A DNA stretch of 64,000 nucleotides from Actinomadura citrea (GCF_013409045.1 NZ_JACCBT010000001.1:3038001-3102000); one strand, 5' to 3'. Shown: positions 1 to 8,113, counted from the stretch's first letter. The notes: a model not told the origin generated them from the sequence alone. Program-made: numbers and translations.

Positions 1-3
1 CTG

Positions 4-942
4 GTGATCCTCCGGAGAATGCGGGCCGCGGTGCTGCGGGGAAGGCCTCCCGCGCGCGAGCTGCACCCGTACGAGGTCGCCTACCTCAACGGCGGCGGCC
101 GCCACGCGATCGCCGCCTCGGTCACGGCGCTGCGGCTGGACGGCGCGGCCGACGCCTACGCCGACGGCCGGCTGCTGGCACGCGAACCGTCCGCGGACGC
201 CCCGCGCGCGGCCGGAACGCCCCTGGACACGGCGGTTCACTGGGCGATCGAGCGTCTGCGGGCCGAGACGCTCGCCCAGATCACCGCCGACCCGGACGTG
301 CGCGCGGCGCTCCGGCGGCTCCGCGACGGGCTCGCCGCGCAGGGCATGGTGCTCGGGCAGGCCGGGCGCCGCCGGCTGCGCAACCTCCAGCTGGTCATGT
401 ACGGGTGGATCCTGCTCGGCTTCGCCGCCTTCGTCCTGAGCGACGCGTTCGACGGGTTCCCGGCCAAGCTGATTCCGCTGGCCGCGCTGGTCGGCCTCGG
501 CTTCGGAGCCCTCGCCCTCGGTCAGGGCGCCGAGCGGACGCGGGAGGGCGAGCGGGCCGTGGAGCGGCTCAAGGAGTCCCACTCCGCCCTCGACCCGGCG
601 AACGGGCCCTCCTACACCGGGCTGCCGGCCCCCGCCGCGCTGATGGGAGTGGCGCTGTTCGGCGCGGCCGCGCTCATGGCGCTCGACCCGGTGTTCGTCC
701 AGACCGTCGGACTCGGCCGGTACCTGGAGATGGCCGGGGTCGTGGCCGCCTCCGGCGGCTCCTCGGGGGCATCCGGCTCGTCGACCTCCTTCGTGTGCTC
801 GACGACCGCCGCGGTGTGCTCGTCCTCCTCCTGCGGTGGCGGTGGCTCGTGCGGCGGAGGGAGCGGCTGCGGCGGGGGGAGCGGATGTGGAGGAGGTGGC
901 GGTGGTGGTGGTGGCGGCTGCGGCGGCGGAGGAGGGAGCTGA
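4..942 (+). CDS. TIGR04222-type membrane protein with Cys/Gly-rich C-terminal tail
   Basis: The N-terminal part carries the HPYEVAYLNGG signature of the TIGR04222 family, followed by a helical region. Hydrophobic segments lie at about residues 130-150, 155-178 and 213-235. The last ~50 residues are low-complexity Gly/Ser with seven cysteines spaced by glycine runs. The next gene starts two bases after the stop codon and encodes a DUF692/MNIO enzyme, a family that modifies cysteines in ribosomal peptides, so the tail is a plausible substrate. That role is inferred; the family has no established function that I know of. The GTG at position 4 is the first usable start, but the window begins here and the true start could lie upstream; an ATG at 19 is an alternative. 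Confidence 0.8.
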   Translation: MILRRMRAAVLRGRPPARELHPYEVAYLNGGGRHAIAASVTALRLDGAADAYADGRLLAREPSADAPRAAGTPLDTAVHWAIERLRAETLAQITADPDVRAALRRLRDGLAAQGMVLGQAGRRRLRNLQLVMYGWILLGFAAFVLSDAFDGFPAKLIPLAALVGLGFGALALGQGAERTREGERAVERLKESHSALDPANGPSYTGLPAPAALMGVALFGAAALMALDPVFVQTVGLGRYLEMAGVVAASGGSSGASGSSTSFVCSTTAAVCSSSSCGGGGSCGGGSGCGGGSGCGGGGGGGGGGCGGGGGS

Positions 943-943
943 G

Positions 944-1753
944 ATGCGGCTGGGCGTGGGGATCGGCTGGCGCCCCGAGATCGCCGGGTTCGTCGGCGCG
1001 CTGCCGGGGCTGCGCTTCACCGAGGTGATCGCCGAGTCGGTGCACCCGGCGGGCCCCGCCACCGAGCTGCTCGCGCTGCGCGACCGCGGCGCGGCGATCG
1101 TCCCGCACGGGGTGCGGCTGTCGCTCGGCGGCGCCGAGCCCGTGGACGCCGAGCGCGTCGCGCACCTGGCCGCCTGCGCCGAGGCGCTCGGCGCGCCCCT
1201 GGCGAGCGAGCACGTCGCGTTCGTCCGCGCGGGCGGCGTCGAGGCGGGGCACCTGCTGCCGGTGCCGCGCACCCGGGCCGCGCTGGACGCGCTGACCGCC
1301 AACATCCGCCGGACGCAGGCGGAGCTGCCCGTCCCGCTGGCCGTCGAGCCCATCGCCGCGCTCTTCGAGTGGCCCGACGCCGAGTACGCCGAGGCCGACT
1401 TCCTGACCGAGCTGCTGGAGCGCACCGGCGCCCTCCTGCTGCTCGACGTCGCCAACGTGTACGCCAACGCGCGCAACCGGGGCGAAGACCCCGCGGACCT
1501 CCTCGACCGCCTGCCCCTGGACCGCATCGCCTACTGCCACGTCGCGGGCGGCTCGCAGGAGGGCGGGCGCTACCACGACACGCACGCCGCCGCCGTTCCC
1601 GCCGAGGTGCTGGATCTGGTCGCGGAGCTGTGCGAGCGGCACCGCCCGCCCGGCCTCCTGCTGGAGCGCGACGGCCGCTACCCGCCCGCGGCGGAGCTGC
1701 GCGCCGAGCTGGACGCCATCGCCGCCGCCTCCGGACTGGCGCCCGTCACATGA
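944..1753 (+). CDS. DUF692 / MNIO-family iron-dependent oxidative enzyme
   Basis: 269 aa TIM-barrel protein of the DUF692 (MbnB/TglH-like) family. Family motifs are visible: HGVRLSLG (H55), SEH (H90), AVEP (E135), LLLDVANVYAN (D168, N171), CHVAGG (H199), YHDTH (H211, D212, H214) and LLERDG (E241, D243). These are the His/Asp/Glu/Asn residues expected to hold two or three iron atoms. Characterised members oxidatively rearrange cysteine or other residues in precursor peptides, usually with a partner protein. The ATG at 944 has a strong GGAGG stretch just upstream and sits two bases after the preceding stop, so translation is probably coupled. The longer open frame from 836 is rejected because it overlaps the Gly-rich tail of the previous gene. 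Confidence 0.88.
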   Translation: MRLGVGIGWRPEIAGFVGALPGLRFTEVIAESVHPAGPATELLALRDRGAAIVPHGVRLSLGGAEPVDAERVAHLAACAEALGAPLASEHVAFVRAGGVEAGHLLPVPRTRAALDALTANIRRTQAELPVPLAVEPIAALFEWPDAEYAEADFLTELLERTGALLLLDVANVYANARNRGEDPADLLDRLPLDRIAYCHVAGGSQEGGRYHDTHAAAVPAEVLDLVAELCERHRPPGLLLERDGRYPPAAELRAELDAIAAASGLAPVT

Positions 1754-1766
1754 CGGGGGACGGGGC

Positions 1767-2213
1767 ATGAGCGAATTCGACGCCGGGCTCGCGGCGGCGC
1801 AGGAGGCGCTCGTGCGGGCCATGACGGCGGGCGGGCCGTTGCCGGAGGGATTCGACGCCGAGGCGGTGGGGGCCGCCGCGCACGGAATCCTGCTCAAGCG
1901 GGCGGGCGAGGTCGCCCGCGCCTGGCCGGCGCTGGCCGCCTCGTACGGTACGTCCTGGAAGGCGGCCTTCGCCGCATGGGCCGCCGAGCGCCCGACGCGC
2001 GGCTCCTTCCGGGACGGCTGGGACTTCGCGCGCGATCGGGGCCGGCTCGCCGGCGACGCGGCGCGGGAACTAGCCCTGGCCGAAGTCCGATGGTCGTATG
2101 ACGGGCAGGACCCGCCGCGCCCGCGCGGCGCGGCGGCGCGGCGCGTGCCGGGGGGAGCGGCGGTGGTCTTCCGGGGGCGGGTCCGCGTCTTCGGCCGGGG
2201 CAGGTCCGGCTGA
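1767..2213 (+). CDS. SCO6045-like protein, probable MNIO partner
   Basis: 148 aa, starting 13 bases after the MNIO gene. The N-terminal ~80 residues are helical (alternating Ala/Leu with RAGEVARAWPAL) and resemble the helical half of the small partner proteins encoded next to DUF692 enzymes. The centre has the aromatic/charged stretch SFRDGWDFARDRG seen in the SCO6045 group. The C-terminus is Arg/Gly/Pro-rich, reads as low complexity and may be poorly conserved. By analogy with MbnC or TglI it may bind the precursor and present it to the enzyme. Assignment to the SCO6045 group is from memory of the family pattern and its usual order (TIGR04222, DUF692, SCO6045-like). Confidence 0.65.
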   Translation: MSEFDAGLAAAQEALVRAMTAGGPLPEGFDAEAVGAAAHGILLKRAGEVARAWPALAASYGTSWKAAFAAWAAERPTRGSFRDGWDFARDRGRLAGDAARELALAEVRWSYDGQDPPRPRGAAARRVPGGAAVVFRGRVRVFGRGRSG

Positions 2214-2261
2214 GGCCGCCGTCCCCGCGAACGAAGTGCCGCGGGACCCCGCCACGGGCTA

Positions 2262-2273
2262 TGGTCTAGACCA
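2262..2273. promoter_or_regulatory. DasR-responsive element (dre)-like palindrome
   Basis: TGGTCTAGACCA is a perfect 12-bp palindrome identical to the core of the dre consensus bound by the GntR-family regulator DasR in Streptomyces. It lies 109 bp upstream of the phosphofructokinase ATG and 48 bp after the preceding stop. DasR responds to glucosamine-6-phosphate, so control of a glycolytic step by aminosugar supply is plausible. No dasR gene is in this window, and binding is inferred from the sequence alone. Confidence 0.6.
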
Positions 2274-2381
2274 ATGGCGGCGCGCGGGGACAGGTGGCGG
2301 AGGCCCGTGCCGCCGCGTGCGACGATCTAGTCTGTGAACGTGGACCGAGGGAGGAGCCCGGTGGCGGGAGAAGGTGACGGC

Positions 2382-3407
2382 ATGCGCGTCGGAGTGCTGA
2401 CCGGAGGCGGGGACTGCCCCGGCCTGAACGCGGTGATCCGCGCGGTCGTCCGCAAGGGCGTCCAGGTCTACGGCTACGAGTTCGTCGGCTTCCGGGCCGG
2501 CTGGCGCGGGCCCCTCGAAGGTGACACCGTGGCCCTCGACGTCCAGGCCGTGCGCGGGATCCTGCCCCGCGGCGGGACGATCCTCGGCTCCTCGCGGACC
2601 AACCCGGTCAAGGTCGAGGGCGGCGTCGAGCGGATCAAGGACAACCTCGCGGGCCTCGGCGTGGACGCGCTGATCGCCATCGGCGGGGAGGACACCCTCG
2701 GTGTCGCGAGCGAGCTGTACGCCAACGGCGTCAACGTCGTCGGCGTCCCGAAGACGATCGACAACGACCTGAACGCGACCGACTACACCTTCGGGTTCGA
2801 CACCGCGGTGAACATCGGCATGGAGGCCGTCGACCGGCTGCACACCACCGCCGAGAGCCACCACCGCGCGCTGATCTGCGAGGTCATGGGCCGGCACGCG
2901 GGCTGGATCGCGCTGCACGTCGGCATGGCCGCCGGCGCCAACGTCATCCTCATCCCCGAGCGGCCCTTCGACATCGAGAAGGTCTGCCAGTACGTGGAGA
3001 GCCGGTTCAAGACCCGCTACGCCCCGATCATCGTGGTGTCGGAGGGCGCGCACCCCGTCGACGGGCAGATGCAGCTGCAGACCGGGGAGCGGGACGCGTT
3101 CGGGCACGTCCGGCTCGGCGGCATCGGGCAGGCCCTCGCCGACGAGATCGAGAAGCGCACCGGCAAGGAGGCCCGCGCCACCGTGCTCGGGCACATCCAG
3201 CGCGGCGGCACCCCCACCGCGTTCGACCGCGTCCTCGCCACCCGCTTCGGTCTCCAGGCGATCGACGCGGTCAAGGACGGCGACTACGGCAAGATGGTCG
3301 CCCTCCAGGGCACCGACATCATCCGCGTCGGCCTCGACGAGGCGACGAAGGAGCTCAAGACCGTCCCGCTGGAGCGCTACTCCGAGGCCGAGGTCTTCTT
3401 CGGCTGA
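2382..3407 (+). CDS. pfp: 6-phosphofructokinase, pyrophosphate-dependent type
   Basis: 341 aa group III phosphofructokinase converting fructose 6-phosphate to fructose 1,6-bisphosphate. Visible motifs: GGGDCPG at the N-terminus, GGEDT at 101-105, PKTIDND at 123-129 with catalytic D127, and MGRHAGW. Position 104 is Asp and 124 is Lys; in this family that combination marks pyrophosphate rather than ATP as phosphoryl donor (ATP enzymes have Gly at 104). The sequence strongly resembles the Amycolatopsis methanolica PPi enzyme as I remember it. The ATG at 2382 is chosen because it starts the family N-terminus MRVGVLTGGG and has GGAGAAGG upstream; a GTG at 2334 would add 16 unconserved residues. 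PPi use would make the step reversible. Donor specificity is predicted, not proven. Confidence 0.9.
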   Translation: MRVGVLTGGGDCPGLNAVIRAVVRKGVQVYGYEFVGFRAGWRGPLEGDTVALDVQAVRGILPRGGTILGSSRTNPVKVEGGVERIKDNLAGLGVDALIAIGGEDTLGVASELYANGVNVVGVPKTIDNDLNATDYTFGFDTAVNIGMEAVDRLHTTAESHHRALICEVMGRHAGWIALHVGMAAGANVILIPERPFDIEKVCQYVESRFKTRYAPIIVVSEGAHPVDGQMQLQTGERDAFGHVRLGGIGQALADEIEKRTGKEARATVLGHIQRGGTPTAFDRVLATRFGLQAIDAVKDGDYGKMVALQGTDIIRVGLDEATKELKTVPLERYSEAEVFFG

Positions 3408-3416
3408 TCGCCCCCG

Positions 3417-3494
3417 GGCGGGAACAGGGAATGCGGGTCGCGGTGTTGGCTTCTCTGGGCCACACTGGAGGTTCCCTCTTTACCTGTTCCCGCC
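3417..3494 (+). repeat. 12-bp inverted repeat between pfp and thiI
   Basis: GGCGGGAACAGG at 3417-3428 is perfectly complementary to CCTGTTCCCGCC at 3483-3494, with 54 bases between. It lies wholly between the two genes, and the right arm touches the thiI ribosome binding site (GGGAGG). It could be a loose terminator for pfp or a fold affecting thiI translation; there is no T-tract. Confidence 0.4.
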
Positions 3495-3507
3495 GGGAGG
3501 ATCACGC

Positions 3508-4764
3508 ATGACCACGCTCGACACCGCGCCCGACGCCGCGCCCGGCACCGCGGCGGCGGACGTCCGGGAGCAGTCGCCGGTCAACGGCGAGCCGTGCGTG
3601 CTGCTCAAACTGGGCGAGGTCGTCCTCAAGGGCAAGAACCGCGAGCAGTTCGAGCGCCGCCTCGCCGACAACGTGCGCACCGCCGTCCGGCCGATCGCCC
3701 GGGTGGACGTCGTCCGGCGGCACGGCGTGTTCATCGTCCGCCGACCCGGTGCTGATCTTGCCACCATGGAGCGGGTCGCGCAGCGGATCACCGACGTCAT
3801 GGGCATCGTGTGGGCGCACCGCGCCTGGCAGGTCGGCAAGGACCTCGCCAGCGTCGAGCGCGCCGCCCTGGAGCTCATGGACGGGCGGACCGGCACGTTC
3901 GCCGTCCGGTCCCGGCGCCGCGACAAGCGGTTCCCGATGACCTCCACCGAGCTCGACCGGCACATCGGCACGCTCGTCACCGCCCGCTACGGCCAGCCCG
4001 TCCGGCTGAAGAACCCCGAGCACACCCTGTCGATCGAGGTCGACCGCGACGAGGTGTTCGTCTACTCCGGCGGCCTGCCCGGGCAGGGCGGCCTGCCCGT
4101 CGGGATGAGCGGCCGCGGCCTCGTGCTGATGTCGGGCGGCATCGACTCGCCCGTCGCCGCGTACCGGATGATGCGCCGCGGCCTGCGCGTCGACTACCTG
4201 CACTTCTCCGGCATGCCGTTCACCGGCCCCGAGTCGATCTACAAGGCGTACGCGCTGGTCCGCGAGCTGGACAAGTTCCAGACCGGGTCCCGGCTGTTCG
4301 TCGTGCCGTTCGGCAAGGCGCAGCAGCAGATCAAGTCCTCCGGCGCCGACCGGCTCGCGGTGATCGCGCAGCGGCGGCTGATGCTGCGCACCGGGGAGGT
4401 CCTCGCCCGGCGGCTGCGCGGCTCCGCGCTGATCACCGGCGACGCGCTCGGCCAGGTGTCCAGCCAGACCCTCGCCAACATCACCGCGCTGGACGACGCC
4501 GTCGAGCTGCCCATCCTGCGGCCCCTCGTCGGCATGGACAAGGTCGAGATCATGGACCAGGCGCGCCGCATCCGCACCCTGACGATCTCCGAGCTGCCCG
4601 ACGAGGACTGCTGCACCCTGCTCGCGCCCCGCCGCGCCGAGACCCGGGCCAAGATCGGCGACCTGCGGCAGATCGAGAAGCGCCTCGACGTCGGCGAGCT
4701 CGCCGACCAGCTCGCCGCGTCCGTCCAGGAGCACCGCCCCGCCTACGGCGACCCGGCCACCTGA
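3508..4764 (+). CDS. thiI: tRNA uracil 4-sulfurtransferase ThiI
   Basis: 418 aa. An N-terminal ferredoxin-like/THUMP region (about 30-190; LLKLGEVVLKGKNREQFE is typical) precedes a PP-loop ATP-pyrophosphatase domain with SGGIDSP at 209-215. It transfers sulfur to U8 of tRNA, and in some bacteria to the thiamine thiazole precursor. The protein ends shortly after EDCCTLL (C368, C369) and lacks the C-terminal rhodanese domain of the E. coli enzyme, so sulfur must arrive from elsewhere, as in other short ThiI proteins. The ATG has GGGAGG nine bases upstream. The adjacent gene on the other strand converges on it. Confidence 0.92.
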   Translation: MTTLDTAPDAAPGTAAADVREQSPVNGEPCVLLKLGEVVLKGKNREQFERRLADNVRTAVRPIARVDVVRRHGVFIVRRPGADLATMERVAQRITDVMGIVWAHRAWQVGKDLASVERAALELMDGRTGTFAVRSRRRDKRFPMTSTELDRHIGTLVTARYGQPVRLKNPEHTLSIEVDRDEVFVYSGGLPGQGGLPVGMSGRGLVLMSGGIDSPVAAYRMMRRGLRVDYLHFSGMPFTGPESIYKAYALVRELDKFQTGSRLFVVPFGKAQQQIKSSGADRLAVIAQRRLMLRTGEVLARRLRGSALITGDALGQVSSQTLANITALDDAVELPILRPLVGMDKVEIMDQARRIRTLTISELPDEDCCTLLAPRRAETRAKIGDLRQIEKRLDVGELADQLAASVQEHRPAYGDPAT

Positions 4765-4788
4765 TCGGCCGCTCGCGCCCGCCGCTGG

Positions 4789-5691
4789 CTAGCGGGCGTC
4801 GAAGTCAGTCGGGCGCGGCGGCTCGGGGCCGTCCGGGCCCATCAGGGTGATCCGCTCGATGCGGACGATGCGGAAGCGGCGGCCCGCGACGGCGATGCCG
4901 TTGCGGCGGCTGTCGTCCTCCATCAGCTCCGCCGCCTCGGCGAACCGGGCGACGTCGGTCGCGGCGGGGCTCTCCACCGCCGGCACCACGTGCCTGAAGT
5001 AGGTGGCCAGCGAGTCGCGGGCCTGCTGCGGCGCGTCGTACAGGCGCCCGACGGGCCGCCAGCGCCGCTCGCCGCGCTCGGCGACGGTGAACGCGGGCGC
5101 CAGCGCGACCGGGGTGAGGAACGCGCCGGACGGCTCGTTGCCCGTGGCCGCCGCGGCGTCCAGCACCTGGCACAGCAGCTCGGCGGTCGCGAGGTCGGAC
5201 GCCGGGCCGTCGTCCGGCAGCAGCTCGTGCGGCCGGGCGGGCGGGACGCGGCCGCACGCCGGCAGCGGGTCCAGGTCCGTCGGGCGGGGCGGCTCGGGCC
5301 CGTCCGGGCCGGTGCGGGCCAGTTGCTCGATCCGCACGATCCGGAACCGTCGCCCGCCCGCGGTCACCTCGTCGGCCGGCTCGCGCCGCAGCGTCCGGGC
5401 CGCGGCCGCCAGGTCGCGCGCCCGCGCGCCGGAGCCCGGCGCGGCCCGGTCCTCCAGATGGTCGGCGAGGATCTCGCGCGCGCCCTGCGGCAGCGGGTCG
5501 AACGGGCACACGACCTGCCAGCCGCCCGGAACCCGTTCCGCGGCGGTGTACACGGCGCCGAGGGCCACAAGTTCCGGGTAGGCGGCGAGGGCGCGGCGGG
5601 CGTCCGCCAGTAGCACCGCGGCGACCGGGTCGACGCCGTCCAGGTCCTCCGGGAACAGCCGCCCCCCGGCGTCACCATCTCCCGTCGTCAT
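4789..5691 (-). CDS. DUF5954 family protein with internal duplication
   Basis: About 300 aa, soluble, without a signal or membrane segment, matching the actinobacterial DUF5954 family of unknown function. It holds two similar modules: GRRFRIVRIEQ...GPDGPEPPRPTD near the middle recurs as GRRFRIVRIER...GPDGPEPPRPTD at the extreme C-terminus. Start choice is uncertain: ATGs at 5691, 5700 and 5703 are clustered, with GAGG only upstream of the cluster; a TTG at 5727 is less likely. It converges with thiI and follows the EamA transporter gene in the same direction. Confidence 0.7.
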   Translation of the reverse strand: MTTGDGDAGGRLFPEDLDGVDPVAAVLLADARRALAAYPELVALGAVYTAAERVPGGWQVVCPFDPLPQGAREILADHLEDRAAPGSGARARDLAAAARTLRREPADEVTAGGRRFRIVRIEQLARTGPDGPEPPRPTDLDPLPACGRVPPARPHELLPDDGPASDLATAELLCQVLDAAAATGNEPSGAFLTPVALAPAFTVAERGERRWRPVGRLYDAPQQARDSLATYFRHVVPAVESPAATDVARFAEAAELMEDDSRRNGIAVAGRRFRIVRIERITLMGPDGPEPPRPTDFDAR

Positions 5692-5731
5692 GCCGGTCAT
5701 CATCCTCGCCGCGCCGCGCCCGGCCAATGGT

Positions 5732-6718
5732 TCAGACCATTTCGTTACCGCCCTGTGCGCCTTCCCCGCGGCCCTGTGCGCCTTCCCCGCGGCCGCGGCG
5801 GCGGGGCGCCACGAGGACCACCAGGCTCGTCGCCAGCAGCACGAGGCCGCCCAGCGCCGCGCCGCCCAGCCGCTCGCCCAGCAGGACCGTGCCGAGCACC
5901 GCCGCGACCGCCGGCTCCGCGAGCGTCAGGGTCGTCGCCGTCGTCGCGGGCGTCGTGCGCAGGCCCCGGGCGAAGAGCAGGTAGCCGCCGCCCGTGGTGA
6001 TCACCCCGAGGTAGAGCGCGATGAGCGCGCCGCTCCCGGTGACAAGCCAGCCCGTCGGTCCGGCGAGCAGCACGGGCACCAGCGGGAGGGCCGCCGTGCC
6101 GAACAGCGCCGCCGCGACGGCCCGGTCCTGCTCGCCCCGGGTGATGAGGACGGACGCCACCGTCGCGTACGCCGCGTACGCCAGCCCGGACAGCAGGGCG
6201 AGCCCGATGCCGAGCGGCTCCGCGCCCGCGTCCCGGCCGCCGCCGACGAGCAGCGCGCAGCCCGCGACGGCCCCCGCCGTGGCGAGCGTCCACCGCCCGG
6301 TCGGCGCGGACCTGCGCGCCAGCAGCCCGATCACGCCGGTGAACACGGGCGCGCTGCCGATCGTGACGATGGTGCCGACCGCGACGCCGGTGCGCCCGGC
6401 GGCGACGAAGAACGCCGTCTGGTACACGGTGATGGCGACCGCCCCGAGGCCGACGAGCGGCAGGTTGCGGCGGTCCGCCACCAGGTGGCGCAGCCCCGCG
6501 CCGCCGCGCGTGAGAGCGGCGAGGGCCAGCAGCACCAGGCCGCCGATGATGATGCGGATCGCGGCGACCGAGTACGGGGACGCGCCGTCCGCGAACGTGC
6601 GGACGGTGCCGGTCGTCCCCCACAGGGTCGCCGCCAGCAGGACGTCGGCGCCGCCGCGCCGGGCACGGGACCGCGAGGACTTTTCAGGCGCGCGGCCAAG
6701 GGAGGTGTTCTGTGACAC
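5732..6718 (-). CDS. EamA/DMT-family transporter
   Basis: 328 aa with about ten hydrophobic helices arranged as two EamA repeats (roughly 25-155 and 165-300). It begins after a basic N-terminus with DVLLAATLWGTTGTVRTFA, typical of drug/metabolite transporters such as RhtA or YdcZ-like exporters. The substrate cannot be read from sequence. It starts with GTG at 6718, with AGGAG about 10 bases upstream. The cytoplasmic C-terminal tail contains a duplicated GRGEGAQ heptad caused by a 21-bp tandem duplication (5751-5792). It may be cotranscribed with the DUF5954 gene, whose start lies about 40 bases downstream. Confidence 0.85.
   Translation of the reverse strand: MSQNTSLGRAPEKSSRSRARRGGADVLLAATLWGTTGTVRTFADGASPYSVAAIRIIIGGLVLLALAALTRGGAGLRHLVADRRNLPLVGLGAVAITVYQTAFFVAAGRTGVAVGTIVTIGSAPVFTGVIGLLARRSAPTGRWTLATAGAVAGCALLVGGGRDAGAEPLGIGLALLSGLAYAAYATVASVLITRGEQDRAVAAALFGTAALPLVPVLLAGPTGWLVTGSGALIALYLGVITTGGGYLLFARGLRTTPATTATTLTLAEPAVAAVLGTVLLGERLGGAALGGLVLLATSLVVLVAPRRRGRGEGAQGRGEGAQGGNEMV
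5751..5792. repeat. 21-bp perfect tandem duplication in transporter C-terminus
   Basis: Two identical adjacent 21-bp units (5751-5771 and 5772-5792) encode GEGAQGR-type heptads in the tail of the EamA protein. The length is a multiple of three, so the frame is kept. It looks like recent slippage. Confidence 0.85.
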
Positions 6719-6967
6719 GGAGAGAGGCTCCTGGGCTCGAATCGGAAGGAGAGATCCGGATTCGGGGCGCAGGACGGCACGGCCGGGCGCGTGATCGCGC
6801 CGGGCCGTGCCGTGATCAGCAGGGAATGCGGTCGTCGCGCCCCGTCAGGAGCGCGGCGGCCCGCAATCGGGTGCCCAGTAAGCCATGGTTCAGAACGATA
6901 CCCGCTCCCCGTCCGGCGGGACGCCTGCCGGTCAGGCGGGGCCGGCGGGTTCGGCGGGTCAGGCAGG

Positions 6968-8014
6968 TCAGGCGGGCACGGCGTCGGGGTCCTCGCTCCT
7001 GGTGAGGGAGCGGCCGACGATCGGGGGCAGGTCGCGCACGAGCTTGGCGAGCTCGCGCAGGTCGCCGTCCACCAGGGCCTGCGGGCCGTCGCACAGGGCC
7101 GTCTCCGGGTGCGGGTGCACGTCGATGATCACGCCGTCGGCGCCGACCGCGATCGCCGCGCGGGTCAGCGGCAGGACGAGGTCGCGGCTGCCCCCCGAGT
7201 GCGACGGGTCCACGATGACCGGCAGGTGGGAGAGGCGCTGCGCCACCGGGACCGCGGAGATGTCGAGGGTGTTGCGGGTCGCGCGCTCGAACGTGCGGAT
7301 GCCCCGCTCGCACAGCACGATGTCGAGGTTGCCGCGCTGCGCGACGTACTCGGCGGCCATCAGCCACTCCTCGATCGTCCCGTTCATGCCGCGCTTCAGC
7401 ATGACCGGCCTGCCGGACTCGCCGGCGGCCTGCAGGAGGGCGAAGTTCTGCGCGTTGCGGGTGCCGATCTGCAGCATGTCGGCGTAGGAGGCGACGAGTT
7501 CGACGTCGGCGGCGTCCACGACCTCGGTGACGATCGGCATGCCGGTCTCCTCGCGGACGTCCGCGAGGATGCGCAGCCCGGCCTCCCCGAGGCCCTGGAA
7601 CGCGTACGGCGACGTGCGCGGCTTGAACGCGCCGCCGCGCAGCAGGGTCGCGCCGGCGGCCTGCGCCATCTGCGCCGCGCCGAGGGTCTGCTCGGGAGTC
7701 TCCACCGCGCACGGGCCGGCGATCAGCGTCATGGTGCCGGGGCCGATCGGCACCCCGCCGACCCGGACGACCGACCGCTCGGCGTGGTTCTCGCGGCTCA
7801 CCAGCTTGTAGGGCGCCGAGATGCGGATGACGTCGCTGACGCCGCGCATCCCGCGCAGGTTCAGCGAGCCGAACTGCTGGACGTCGCCCACCAGCCCGAC
7901 GATGGTGCGCTCCACTCCGCGGCTGACGAAGGCGTCGCCTCCCGCCGTCTCGACCAGTGAGACGACGGCTCTGACATCCGCTTCGCTGGCCTCCGGGGCC
8001 ATGACGACGACCAT
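6968..8014 (-). CDS. aroF: 3-deoxy-7-phosphoheptulonate synthase (DAHP synthase, type I-beta)
   Basis: 348 aa. The N-terminal ~75 residues form the ACT/ferredoxin-like domain typical of type I-beta enzymes. The TIM barrel follows, with GPCAVE, RGGAFKPRTSPYAFQG, the LKRGM substrate-binding segment, the CERGIRT metal-ligand region and VDPSHSGG. It condenses phosphoenolpyruvate with erythrose 4-phosphate, the first step of the shikimate pathway. The ATG has GAAGGAGAGG about nine bases upstream; a second ATG four codons in is possible. The gene is preceded by an aromatic-rich leader peptide and a hairpin terminator, indicating attenuation by aromatic amino acid supply. The usual neighbours (PASTA kinase, Rv2175c homologue, polyprenyl synthase, metF) lie further along, as in Streptomyces and mycobacteria. 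Confidence 0.93.
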   Translation of the reverse strand: MVVVMAPEASEADVRAVVSLVETAGGDAFVSRGVERTIVGLVGDVQQFGSLNLRGMRGVSDVIRISAPYKLVSRENHAERSVVRVGGVPIGPGTMTLIAGPCAVETPEQTLGAAQMAQAAGATLLRGGAFKPRTSPYAFQGLGEAGLRILADVREETGMPIVTEVVDAADVELVASYADMLQIGTRNAQNFALLQAAGESGRPVMLKRGMNGTIEEWLMAAEYVAQRGNLDIVLCERGIRTFERATRNTLDISAVPVAQRLSHLPVIVDPSHSGGSRDLVLPLTRAAIAVGADGVIIDVHPHPETALCDGPQALVDGDLRELAKLVRDLPPIVGRSLTRSEDPDAVPA

Positions 8015-8066
8015 GGGTTGCTGCCTCTCCTTCAGGCCCCGGGAGGCCGGCCGGTCCCCGGAACGA

Positions 8067-8100
8067 CGAAAGCCCCGGGCCGGCCGGCCCGGGGCTTTCG
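8067..8100 (-). terminator. Attenuator-type hairpin before aroF
   Basis: Positions 8067-8100 are a perfect 34-bp palindrome (arms CGAAAGCCCCGGGCCGG and its complement), able to form a very stable hairpin. It lies after the leader-peptide stop (8114) and 52 bases before the aroF ATG. The run after the stem on the minus strand is only TCGTT, so termination would rely on stem strength, as is usual in GC-rich actinobacteria. Confidence 0.7.
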
Positions 8101-8113
8101 CCTTCGTGGTCTG

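Noticed and set aside
5728..5739. TGGTTCAGACCA, resembling a DasR site
   Set aside because: Two mismatches in the centre break the palindrome, and it spans the 3' end of the EamA gene rather than a clear promoter.
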